DNA from: an uncultured Collinsella sp.
GTDB taxonomy: Bacteria; Actinomycetota; Coriobacteriia; Coriobacteriales; Coriobacteriaceae
DNA length: 64,000 nt
Assembly: GCA_958452935.1 (NCBI GenBank)
Contig: CAUDVX010000001.1
Coordinates: 137,753-201,752 of the forward strand
Direction of reading: 5' to 3'
Positions 56,947-64,000 of this stretch are shown piece by piece. Under the pieces are notes generated by a model. That model saw nothing but the letters and a program-made list of their open reading frames with translations. It had not been told where the DNA came from and did not search any database. The position numbers were made by a program, and so were the translations under genes. The stretch's first letter is position 1, and every line of letters starts with the position of its first letter.

Positions 56947-58157
56947 TGAGCATCGCTGATCGCTTTAAGAATGGAATAACGCGTCGAGGTTTTGTGCTGG
57001 GTGGCGCCGCTACCGGTGCTGCTGCCGTACTGGCCGGTTGCTCGAAAAAAACGGGCACGAGTGATGACGCCGCTGGCGAGCCGCAGGTTATCAAGGACGA
57101 TTCGAAGATTGTCTCGATCACTGATGAGTACGAGGCTGTCGATATCGATCTTGAGCCCGCAGCCTCGTGGACGCTGCCGCTGGGCACGCTGCTGTACTAC
57201 TGCGATGGCGACTACGCTGCCGCGATGATGGCGCCTGCTTCTGCCCTGCATGCCAATACGCTTGGTGTGCTCAACCTAGGCGATGGCTCGCTTACCACAC
57301 TTATTGAGGATCCCATTGAGGGAACCGGTTATGCGTTTTACGACGTTCGCGCGGGTGATGGCGTGTTCGCGTGGGTCGAGATGAACTTTGCCAATGCGTC
57401 CTGGAAACTCTATGCGCAAAACCTTGCAGGCTCCTCCCTTACCGGCAACGCTGTCGAGCTCGACCGCGGTGGCGAAAACTACGATCCGCCGCTCTTCACA
57501 GCGTATGGGTCGTCGGTCATCTGGTATAAGATGCCTTCGTCCGGCGGCACCAAGACGAGTAACGATTCGTACTGCTACCGTCAGTCGCCCAGCGAGTCCA
57601 AGCCTGAGACTATTTGGAAGTCGACGGGCCGTTTCGCATCCGCCCCGCGTGTGAGCGACGGCATCCTGACCATCTCGCCCCGCGTGCACAATGATGAGGG
57701 CGTCTATTACGGTATGACGGCGATCGACCTGACTGACGGCAACAACACGAAGCGAGCTCAGTTGGTGCTGCCTTCGTCGGTTTCGCCTTTCGAGGCCGTG
57801 TATATGGGCGACACCTTCGTGTTCTCCGTCGAGGCGACGTATAGCGGTGTGGGTAGCCTGGGCAATATGGGCACCTATATCGGTAGCGAGGGCGGGCCGT
57901 ACCTCTTCCTTTCGCGTGAGCCGCTCGCGTGCGCCGCGGGAAGGAAAAATAAATACCTGGTTAAAGTTCAGGCGTCGCATTTTTTGATTGACACTTCGGC
58001 TAAGACCTACGGCTCGCTTCTGTCGCCCGACCGAGCCTTGGAGTATGGCGATTATCCTGCTACGGCGGGTAAATCGAACTCGTTCTTAACGTACGCAACG
58101 GTGCGTAACAGTCAGGGGATTCCCGAGACGGTTACCGCTCGCTTGTTCTCTCTTTAG
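56946..58157 (+). CDS. Tat-exported lipoprotein, beta-propeller-like
   Basis: 403 residues. The N-terminus has a twin-arginine motif (TRRGFVLGG) and a lipobox ending VLAGCSKK, so it is exported folded and lipid-anchored. The mature part has repeated segments of about 45-60 residues with GDGVFAWVE, YGSSVIWYKM and YMGDTFVFSVE, suggestive of a beta-propeller, with no catalytic motif I can see. Start ATG at 56946 overlaps the TSCPD stop. Role unknown. Confidence 0.72.
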   Translation: MSIADRFKNGITRRGFVLGGAATGAAAVLAGCSKKTGTSDDAAGEPQVIKDDSKIVSITDEYEAVDIDLEPAASWTLPLGTLLYYCDGDYAAAMMAPASALHANTLGVLNLGDGSLTTLIEDPIEGTGYAFYDVRAGDGVFAWVEMNFANASWKLYAQNLAGSSLTGNAVELDRGGENYDPPLFTAYGSSVIWYKMPSSGGTKTSNDSYCYRQSPSESKPETIWKSTGRFASAPRVSDGILTISPRVHNDEGVYYGMTAIDLTDGNNTKRAQLVLPSSVSPFEAVYMGDTFVFSVEATYSGVGSLGNMGTYIGSEGGPYLFLSREPLACAAGRKNKYLVKVQASHFLIDTSAKTYGSLLSPDRALEYGDYPATAGKSNSFLTYATVRNSQGIPETVTARLFSL

Positions 58158-58310
58158 TCTCCGAGGGGTTAAAAAGGCGTCGACAGGGGAATAAGCGCGT
58201 TGTGACTATGAGTACCGCCCGCCGAGCTGTCGCACCCATGCGATACCCGGTGGGCTCAGGTGCGTTAAAATGAGCTTGTTCTTAGCTAATTGAGACAGGG
58301 GGGCCGTGTT

Positions 58311-59033
58311 ATGGCTTCAGATGCAAAAAAGATTCTGCTGGTCGAGGATGAGAAGGCAATCCGTGACGCTGTCGCTGCCTATCTCGAGCGCGAGGGCTAT
58401 TGGGTTGTGGGCGTGGGCGACGGCCAGTCCGCTATCGAGGAGTTCGAGAAGCATCAGTTCGACCTGGTCGTGCTCGACCTCATGCTCCCTAAGATTCCCG
58501 GCGAGCGCGTTTGCCGCACCATTCGCGACACCTCGGATGTCCCCATCATTATGCTGACGGCCAAGGGCGAGATTGAGGATCGTATTATCGGCCTCGAGCT
58601 CGGTGCCGACGACTATCTGATCAAGCCGTTCTCGCCGCGCGAGCTTGTCGCGCGCGTGCGCGCCTTGTTCCGCCGTGCCCACCAGGCCGATGAGCCGGCC
58701 GTCGAGGTGCTCGACTTTGGCGATTTGGTCATTGACATCTCGGGCCACAAGATTTTGGTCGAGGGCAAGGAGGTCGACCTGACGGCTTCCGAGTTCAAGC
58801 TGCTCACCACGCTTGCTCGTCACCCCGGCCGCGTCTACAACCGCATGGAGCTGGTCGAGAAGGTGCTCGGCTACGACTTTGAGGGTTACGAGCGCACTAT
58901 CGACAGCCACGTGAAGAACCTTCGCGCCAAGCTGGGCGACGACCCCAAGAAGCCCAAGTGGCTCTACACCGTCCACGGTGTCGGCTACCGCTTCGAGGCT
59001 CCGACCAAGACCGATAAGTCGGACGAGAAATAA
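58311..59033 (+). CDS. OmpR/PhoB-family response regulator
   Basis: Two-domain regulator of 240 residues. Receiver domain: acidic pair VEDEK, phospho-acceptor Asp in VVLDLMLP, Lys in IKPFSPREL. C-terminal winged-helix DNA-binding domain: LTASEFKLLTTLARHPGRV and RTIDSHVKNLRAKLG, GVGYRFE. ATG at 58311 after GGGGGG. Its kinase follows 12 nt later. The 150 nt upstream hold no clear promoter I can defend. Confidence 0.95.
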   Translation: MASDAKKILLVEDEKAIRDAVAAYLEREGYWVVGVGDGQSAIEEFEKHQFDLVVLDLMLPKIPGERVCRTIRDTSDVPIIMLTAKGEIEDRIIGLELGADDYLIKPFSPRELVARVRALFRRAHQADEPAVEVLDFGDLVIDISGHKILVEGKEVDLTASEFKLLTTLARHPGRVYNRMELVEKVLGYDFEGYERTIDSHVKNLRAKLGDDPKKPKWLYTVHGVGYRFEAPTKTDKSDEK

Positions 59034-59045
59034 AGGAAATCACAT

Positions 59046-60611
59046 ATGACACCTGCGCGCTTTGAAATCGGGCAAAAGCATAAGCAGGAGAACGAGGCGG
59101 GTTCCAAGGCTAGTTGGAACACGCCTCGTTCCGATTCACGGCCAACGATGAGCTATCCCTCGCGCATGGCCCTGGCTTTTGCCCTGACATCGCTCATGAC
59201 GGTATTGGTGCTGGTGGGCGTAGTCTCCGTTGTATGGGGCACGGTTTTTACGGATTACACGCGCTCCAATATTGTCGAAATCGCCAATTCCGCTGCCGAA
59301 AAGTTGGCAACGTCATATGAGGAAAACGGTTCTTGGACTGCGGGGGAGCTGCGTACGGTCGCGACATCGAGTTTGGTGTCCGACGATCTTGGTATGCAGG
59401 TCGTCAATAAAAAGGGCGTCATCGTCTACGACGACTCGTGGCCCTCGGCAAGCGCTACTGCCGATGTACGCGAAAATCAGGCGACGACCGACGATGCGAG
59501 CGGAAAGAGGGCATCGCACAGCCCAGTCTCGTCTGCTCCCACCGATTCCAATAGTGTTGCCAACGTTGAGATCGTGACGTCCTCCGGCGAGCACGTGGGT
59601 CAGGTCAAATTGTGGGCGGTTGGCTCCGATGCCCTGCTCACCAGGGCAGACTCGGCATTCAGAGAGAAGACCTTTAACGCCATGGCCCTTGCCGCGGTTG
59701 TGGCCGTCTGCATCTCGGTCGTTATCGGAGCGCTCATGTCGCGCATGCTCACCAAGCCGATTCATCGTATTACCAGCACCGCCAAGCAGATTCGCGATGG
59801 AGACCTGTCCGCTCGTACGGGCTTGCGCGGCGATGATGAGATCGATCAGCTGGGAGAGACCTTCGACGAGATGGCCACCTCACTCGAAAAGGATATGAAG
59901 CACGAGAAGCGCCTGACCTCTGATGTTGCCCACGAGCTGCGCACGCCGCTCATGGCCATGCTTGCAACGGTCGAGGCCATGCAAGACGGTGTGTATCCCA
60001 CCGATGACGAACACCTGGAAACGGTCGCATCCGAGACGCGTCGTCTGGCCCGTCTGGTGCAGCAGATGCTCGACCTGTCGCGCATGGAAAACAGCACCGC
60101 GCCGCTCAACCTGGAACCGGTGGACATGGTTCCGTTCGTGCGATCGATTGTGAACGGCCAGGAGCGCCTTTTTGCCGACCGTGACCTGCGTTTGCGCTTT
60201 GCAGATGAGACGCAGGGTCACGATGACGTTGTCGAGGCAGATCCCGACATGATCACGCAATGCGTCATCAACCTCTTGAGTAACGCCATGCGCTATACCC
60301 CCGAGGGGGGTTGGGTCGTGGTGTCGGTGCTCAGCGACCGCAAGCACGTCGATATCGCGGTTTCGGATACGGGCATCGGTATCGCCAAGGATGATTTGTC
60401 GCGCATCTTCGGTCGTTTTTGGCGTGCCGACGCCAGTCGCGCCCGCGAGGCGGGTGGCCTGGGCGTGGGCCTCGCCGTGACCAAGCAGATTGTCGAGCGT
60501 CATCACGGCTACATATCCGTGGAGTCGGAGCTTGGAAAGGGTACGACTTTTACGATTCATCTGCCTCGCGAGCACACGGCGGACGCGTCATCTACTACAA
60601 TGGAGCACTAG
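59046..60611 (+). CDS. Sensor histidine kinase
   Basis: 521 residues: membrane helices at about 43-65 and 212-232, extracellular sensor of about 145 residues with a Ser/Thr-rich patch, HAMP (about 235-285), DHp with the phospho-His in SDVAHELRTPLMAM, and HATPase with INLLSNAMRYTP, DTGIGIAKDDLSRIFGRFWR, GLGVGLAVTKQIV. Partner of the preceding regulator. Signal unknown. Confidence 0.95.
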   Translation: MTPARFEIGQKHKQENEAGSKASWNTPRSDSRPTMSYPSRMALAFALTSLMTVLVLVGVVSVVWGTVFTDYTRSNIVEIANSAAEKLATSYEENGSWTAGELRTVATSSLVSDDLGMQVVNKKGVIVYDDSWPSASATADVRENQATTDDASGKRASHSPVSSAPTDSNSVANVEIVTSSGEHVGQVKLWAVGSDALLTRADSAFREKTFNAMALAAVVAVCISVVIGALMSRMLTKPIHRITSTAKQIRDGDLSARTGLRGDDEIDQLGETFDEMATSLEKDMKHEKRLTSDVAHELRTPLMAMLATVEAMQDGVYPTDDEHLETVASETRRLARLVQQMLDLSRMENSTAPLNLEPVDMVPFVRSIVNGQERLFADRDLRLRFADETQGHDDVVEADPDMITQCVINLLSNAMRYTPEGGWVVVSVLSDRKHVDIAVSDTGIGIAKDDLSRIFGRFWRADASRAREAGGLGVGLAVTKQIVERHHGYISVESELGKGTTFTIHLPREHTADASSTTMEH

Positions 60612-60720
60612 CTTTTCGCTATTCGGTGAAGGAGGGGTTTCGTCCCTGCCGCTCCGAGTTTGCGAAAACGTGCGGGAAAGAACCCGCATTACTGTCGTAT
60701 TTTGGTAAGGAGTGACTCAC

Positions 60721-61608
60721 GTGACAACGATGGAGCGTCGTCCGGATTCCCGTGGCAAGGTTCGTGATATCTATGATGCCGGTGAAAACCTGCTGATGGT
60801 CGCCACCGACCGCATTTCTGCGTTCGACTTTATTCTCCCCGACGAGATTCCGTTTAAGGGAGAGGTGCTCAACCGCATCTCGGCATTCTGGTTCGATAAG
60901 TTTGCCGACATCGTTCCCAACCACCTCGTCTCCATCGACCCGGCGGATTTCCCCGAGGAGTTTGCCGAGTATCGTGACTACCTCGCAGGCCGCGCCATGC
61001 TGGTCAAGAAGGCCCAGACGATTCCTATCGAGTGCATCGTCCGCGGCTATCTGACCGGTTCGGGCAAGAAGACCTATGACGAGAACGGCACCGTCTGCGG
61101 CATTCAGCTGCCCGAGGGTCTGACCGAGGCCTCCAAGCTTCCCGAGCCGCTGTTCACGCCGTCCACGAAGGCCGAGATCGGCGACCACGACGAGAACATT
61201 TCGTTCGAGCGTTGCTGCGAGATCGTGGGTGAGGATATCGCAGCGCAGATTCGCGACCTGTCCCTCAAGATTTACAAGGCTGCCGCCGAGTATGCAGCGA
61301 CCCGTGGCATCATCATTGCCGACACCAAGTTCGAGTTCGGTGTCATCGATGGCAAGGTTACGCTGATCGACGAGTGCCTCACGCCCGACTCCAGCCGTTT
61401 CTGGCCTGCTGCCAGCTACGAGGAGGGCAAGATCCAGCCCAGCTACGACAAACAATTCGTCCGCAATTGGCTCAAAGCCAACTGGGATATGACGGGGGAG
61501 ACCCCGCACCTGCCCGCCGAGGTCATCGATGGCACATCCGAGCGCTATCGCGAGGCCTTCCAGATCATCACGGGCTCCCAGTTCACAAGCATGAAGGAGA
61601 ACGCATAA
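60721..61608 (+). CDS. purC: SAICAR synthetase
   Basis: ATP-dependent step 7 of purine synthesis (CAIR plus aspartate). 295 residues: RGKVRDIYD, ATDRISAFDFILPDEIPFKG, ECIVRGYLTGSG, IIIADTKFEFG and DECLTPDSSRFWPA are all diagnostic. I use the GTG at 60721, 8 nt after AAGGAG; a GTG at 60712 overlaps that site. A membrane-protein gene follows without a gap. Confidence 0.96.
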   Translation: MTTMERRPDSRGKVRDIYDAGENLLMVATDRISAFDFILPDEIPFKGEVLNRISAFWFDKFADIVPNHLVSIDPADFPEEFAEYRDYLAGRAMLVKKAQTIPIECIVRGYLTGSGKKTYDENGTVCGIQLPEGLTEASKLPEPLFTPSTKAEIGDHDENISFERCCEIVGEDIAAQIRDLSLKIYKAAAEYAATRGIIIADTKFEFGVIDGKVTLIDECLTPDSSRFWPAASYEEGKIQPSYDKQFVRNWLKANWDMTGETPHLPAEVIDGTSERYREAFQIITGSQFTSMKENA

Positions 61609-62184
61609 GTGAGTACCCGTAGCGCCACGAACAAGCGCACGCAATCCCACGAAGTTACCGGGGTTGCGCGCAAGTCTGCCGCATCTGCTAAGCCCGCCCG
61701 CCAAGCAGCGAGCTCCGTTCGCGTCGTGCCGGCTTCGTCTAAGGCACGCCGCAAAGAGCTCGAGAAGGGCGAGAACCTCGAGGGCCTCTCTAAAGAGGAG
61801 AAGCGCGCCCGCAAGGCTAAGCAGCGCGCCAAGGAGGACCGCATCTACACGGTGTCGAATATTCTCCTCAAGCAGGACGAGGACTACACCAAGCGCCGTC
61901 GCATCTGGTGGATTGTGCTCGCCATTGGTATGGTGCTCGTCGTGGCAATTTGGGCTTCGCTCTACTTCATTCCCGGCGGCACGGTGTCCAGTCCTGTTCA
62001 GATGGTCGGCATCGTTTTGTCCTATGTCATCATCCTGGGTGACTTTATCTACGACTTCGCTCGTATTCGTCCCCTGCGCAACATGTACCGCGCGCAGGCC
62101 GAGGGCATGTCCGAGAACAAGCTCAACGCTCTTATCGAGCGCGCAGCTGCCGAGGAGGACAAGAAGGACTCCAAGAAGAAGTAG
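61609..62184 (+). CDS. Basic membrane protein of unknown function
   Basis: 191 residues: 1-100 highly basic and Ala-rich, helical, probably cytoplasmic; two hydrophobic segments (IWWIVLAIGMVLVVAIWASLYF and MVGIVLSYVIILGDFIYDF); a charged C-terminal coil ending in Lys. GTG start after AAGGAG in the end of purC, so co-transcribed with it. No family assigned. Confidence 0.72.
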   Translation: MSTRSATNKRTQSHEVTGVARKSAASAKPARQAASSVRVVPASSKARRKELEKGENLEGLSKEEKRARKAKQRAKEDRIYTVSNILLKQDEDYTKRRRIWWIVLAIGMVLVVAIWASLYFIPGGTVSSPVQMVGIVLSYVIILGDFIYDFARIRPLRNMYRAQAEGMSENKLNALIERAAAEEDKKDSKKK

Positions 62185-62214
62185 CGTTTGCATCCATACT
62201 TATCGCTAAGATAT

Positions 62215-62245
62215 AAGGCACGTCGTTTTTGCGGCGCGCCTTTTT
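62215..62245 (+). terminator. Terminator after purC transcript
   Basis: Eleven-pair stem (62215-62225 with 62232-62242, one mismatch, one G-T) and a T-run. Confidence 0.7.
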
Positions 62246-62273
62246 GTTGTCCTATAGATAGATGGAGTGGCAC

Positions 62274-63554
62274 ATGATTCGAGCTGCCCTGACGGTCGAA
62301 GAAGCTCTGGAGGGCATGAAGGCCCTGGAGCCCAAGATTAAAAACTATGCGCGCCTGGTTGTCCGCAAGGGCGTAAACGTCAAGCCCGGCCAGGAGGTTG
62401 TCGTTCAGTCTCCGGTCGAGTGCGCACCCTTTGCCCGCGTGGTGGTCGCGGAAGCTTATGCCGCCGGCGCTGGCCACGTGACGGTCATTTGGGCCGATGA
62501 TGCCGTGACGAGGCTCACGTACGAGCATGTCGAGAAAAGCTATTTTGAGCAGACGCCCGAGTGGAAGCGCCTGCAGCTGGATTCCCTGGCCCAGGACGGT
62601 GCCTGCTTTATCTTTATCGAGGGTGCGGATCCTGCGGCTCTCAAGGGTATCGATCCCGCCAAGCCCGCTGCAGCTTCTAAGGCAAGGAACACGCAGTGCA
62701 AGGTCTTCCGCCGTGGACTGGACTACAACATCAACCCGTGGTGTATCGCCGGCGCTCCGGTCGTGGCTTGGGCGCGCGAGGTGTTCCCGGGAGACGCCGA
62801 TGAGGTTGCAATCTATAAGCTGTGGAATGCGATTCTGCACACCGCTCGCGCCGATGGCCAGGACCCGGAGAGCGACTGGGAGCTTCATGACGCGGCGTTC
62901 GAAAAGAATTTGCACTTTCTGAACGACAATCGTTTTGACTGCCTGCATTACACCGCGGCAAATGGAACCGATCTGACGATTGGCATGACGAAGGGTCACG
63001 AGTGGGCCGGCGGCAAGGGCAAGACGCCCGATGGGCACCCCTTCTTCCCCAACATTCCCACCGAGGAAGTCTTCACCTCGCCTGATCGTATGCGTGCCGA
63101 CGGTATCGTGTATTCGGCTATGCCGCTCATTCACCACGGTAACAAGGTTGATGATTTTTGGATTAAGTTCGAGGCCGGCCGCGTAGTGGACTACGATGCC
63201 CGCGTGGGCAAGGCGACGCTTGCGAGCATTATTGACACCGATGAAGGTGCCGCTCATCTGGGCGAGGTCGCGCTCATTTCCAAAAACACTCCGATCCGCG
63301 AAAGCGGCGTTCTGTTCTATGACACGCTCTATGACGAGAACGCTAGCTGCCATCTCGCGCTAGGTGTCGGTTTCCCCGAATGCATCGAGGGTGGGTACGA
63401 CATGTCCAAGGAAGAGCTCCTGGAGCATGGCGTTAACGTTTCGAGCACGCACGTCGATTTTATGATCGGCACGGACGACATCGATATTACGGGCATTACG
63501 CCTGATGGACGTGAAGTTGTGATTTTCCAGAACGGCCAATGGAGTTGGGAATAG
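62274..63554 (+). CDS. M29-family metalloaminopeptidase
   Basis: About 426-residue cytoplasmic aminopeptidase of the M29 (AmpS/T) type. Metal and family motifs: NIPTEEVFTSPDR, YDENASCHLALG and HVDFMIG; the N-terminal lobe has VKPGQEVVVQSPVE. The ATG at 62274 has GGAG at 6 nt; an ATG at 62262 is four codons upstream. The tRNA-Lys promoter lies in its last codons. Confidence 0.9.
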   Translation: MIRAALTVEEALEGMKALEPKIKNYARLVVRKGVNVKPGQEVVVQSPVECAPFARVVVAEAYAAGAGHVTVIWADDAVTRLTYEHVEKSYFEQTPEWKRLQLDSLAQDGACFIFIEGADPAALKGIDPAKPAAASKARNTQCKVFRRGLDYNINPWCIAGAPVVAWAREVFPGDADEVAIYKLWNAILHTARADGQDPESDWELHDAAFEKNLHFLNDNRFDCLHYTAANGTDLTIGMTKGHEWAGGKGKTPDGHPFFPNIPTEEVFTSPDRMRADGIVYSAMPLIHHGNKVDDFWIKFEAGRVVDYDARVGKATLASIIDTDEGAAHLGEVALISKNTPIRESGVLFYDTLYDENASCHLALGVGFPECIEGGYDMSKEELLEHGVNVSSTHVDFMIGTDDIDITGITPDGREVVIFQNGQWSWE

Positions 63555-63573
63555 TCCCAGACCGTGGTACAAT
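63545..63573 (+). promoter_or_regulatory. Promoter of tRNA-Lys
   Basis: TTGGGA (63545-63550), 17-nt spacer, TACAAT (63568-63573), overlapping the 3' end of the aminopeptidase gene. Confidence 0.6.
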
Positions 63574-63582
63574 GCCACCCGC

Positions 63583-63658
63583 GGGCCGTTAGCTCAGCTG
63601 GCAGAGCAGGGGACTTTTAATCCCAAGGTCCAGGGTTCGAACCCCTGACGGCCCACCA
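63583..63658 (+). tRNA. tRNA-Lys (anticodon TTT)
   Basis: 76-nt tRNA; acceptor GGGCCGT pairs with ACGGCCC, anticodon loop CTTTTAA, T arm GGGTTCGAACCC, encoded CCA. Confidence 0.96.
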
Positions 63659-63667
63659 TAGAATAGA

Positions 63668-63697
63668 AAGCGATCGACTCCGGTTGGTCGCTTTTTT
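63668..63697 (+). terminator. Terminator after tRNA-Lys
   Basis: Eight-bp stem AAGCGATC/GGTCGCTT (one G-T) followed by seven T. Confidence 0.82.
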
Positions 63698-64000
63698 TGT
63701 TGCCGGTGCACGGGTTCGAACCCGAACTTCTCTATATATAAGAACGCTTGGCGAACAAAATCTGCCTTTTACCGATGGGAAACAAATAGCTGATGCTTTT
63801 GGAGTAAAGTGGCGCTCCAGAGATGACCGATGCCTTAACACCTTTATACCAGCTGGTCATCGCCAATATCAGAAGCTGCTGCTTCGAATACGGCCTCAGT
63901 GAAGCAATTGAGGGTTCTATTCATTTGTGAACAAAATATGGAGTGCCAGATTCCCGCCCGCGGGGGCCCTCCGGTCTGGCAATATATCTCCTTGCCGCGC
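63698..64000. other. Gene-free end of window with a T-arm-like palindrome
   Basis: No gene I can support. GGGTTCGAACCC (63712-63723) repeats the tRNA-Lys T arm (63633-63644). 63944-63981 can fold with 7-bp ends (TGCCAGA/TCTGGCA) around a GC-rich middle. A short open frame crosses the region but starts in the terminator and has no recognisable content. Confidence 0.4.

Noticed and set aside
63684..63902. Rightward open frame after tRNA-Lys
   Set aside because: Starts in the terminator T-run and includes the T-arm-like palindrome; no recognisable protein content.

Overview
The window looks like a chromosomal origin region from a GC-rich, low-motility actinobacterium of the class Coriobacteriia; gene order, protein character and intergenic style fit Collinsella or a close relative (inference from recall, no search was run). 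The strand switch near 26.46-26.70 kb is the replication origin: genes to the left (dnaA, dnaN, recF, DciA-like, gyrB, gyrA, typA, the rpsF operon, dnaB, purA, purD) run leftward and genes to the right (rpmH, rnpA, yidD, yidC, jag, rsmG, parA, parB) run rightward. DnaA-box-like 9-mers sit in two intergenic regions, 23.1-23.36 kb (with AT-rich DnaA-trio repeats) and 26.46-26.64 kb. Three perfect parS sites lie just upstream of parA, and degenerate copies lie inside dnaA and near rlmN.

Left part. 0.1-5.2 kb: a hairpin-rich element, NUDIX hydrolase, purD, purA, dnaB. 5.4-7.1 kb: rpsF-ssb-rpsR-rplI operon. 7.5-9.2 kb: two tRNA-Ser genes, then an orphan PD-(D/E)XK/DUF559-type protein flanked by two near-identical 67-nt palindromic repeats. 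9.3-15.2 kb: TRIC-type channel, bactofilin-like membrane protein, typA, two unknown genes, a DUF151 bifunctional nuclease-type gene and a tRNA-Ile/Ala/Ile cluster. 15.23-15.37 kb: a 138-nt fold-back element with perfect 34-bp arms. gyrA carries Phe at the position equivalent to E. coli Ser83, a classical quinolone-resistance position.

Right part. 32-38.9 kb: rlmN, ddl, a DnaQ-exonuclease/DinG-type helicase and a pair of WYL regulators of PafBC type. 39.1-42.5 kb: a 1047-residue membrane protein with a split, degenerate M28-peptidase-like fold around a disordered insert of about 650 residues, plus a small membrane protein. 42.6-46.0 kb: a sortase-anchored thioester/Cna_B surface protein. 46.3-52.0 kb: a sugar-acid type operon (UxaA-family dehydratase, orphan PTS EIIC, amidohydrolase, DapA-family aldolase) divergent from an IclR regulator, with a 32-nt perfect palindrome between them. 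52.1-63.7 kb: tRNA-Gly and a hairpin element, purB, a substrate-binding-protein/diguanylate-cyclase pair, TSCPD protein, Tat lipoprotein, two-component system, purC, membrane protein, M29 aminopeptidase and tRNA-Lys.

The most promising unexplained items are the 15.23 kb fold-back, the paired palindromes around the PD-(D/E)XK gene, the origin-linked ATPase-winged-helix protein (25.1-26.45 kb), the degenerate M28 giant, and the orphan-EIIC sugar-acid operon. No CRISPR array, rRNA operon, transposase or prophage was seen.
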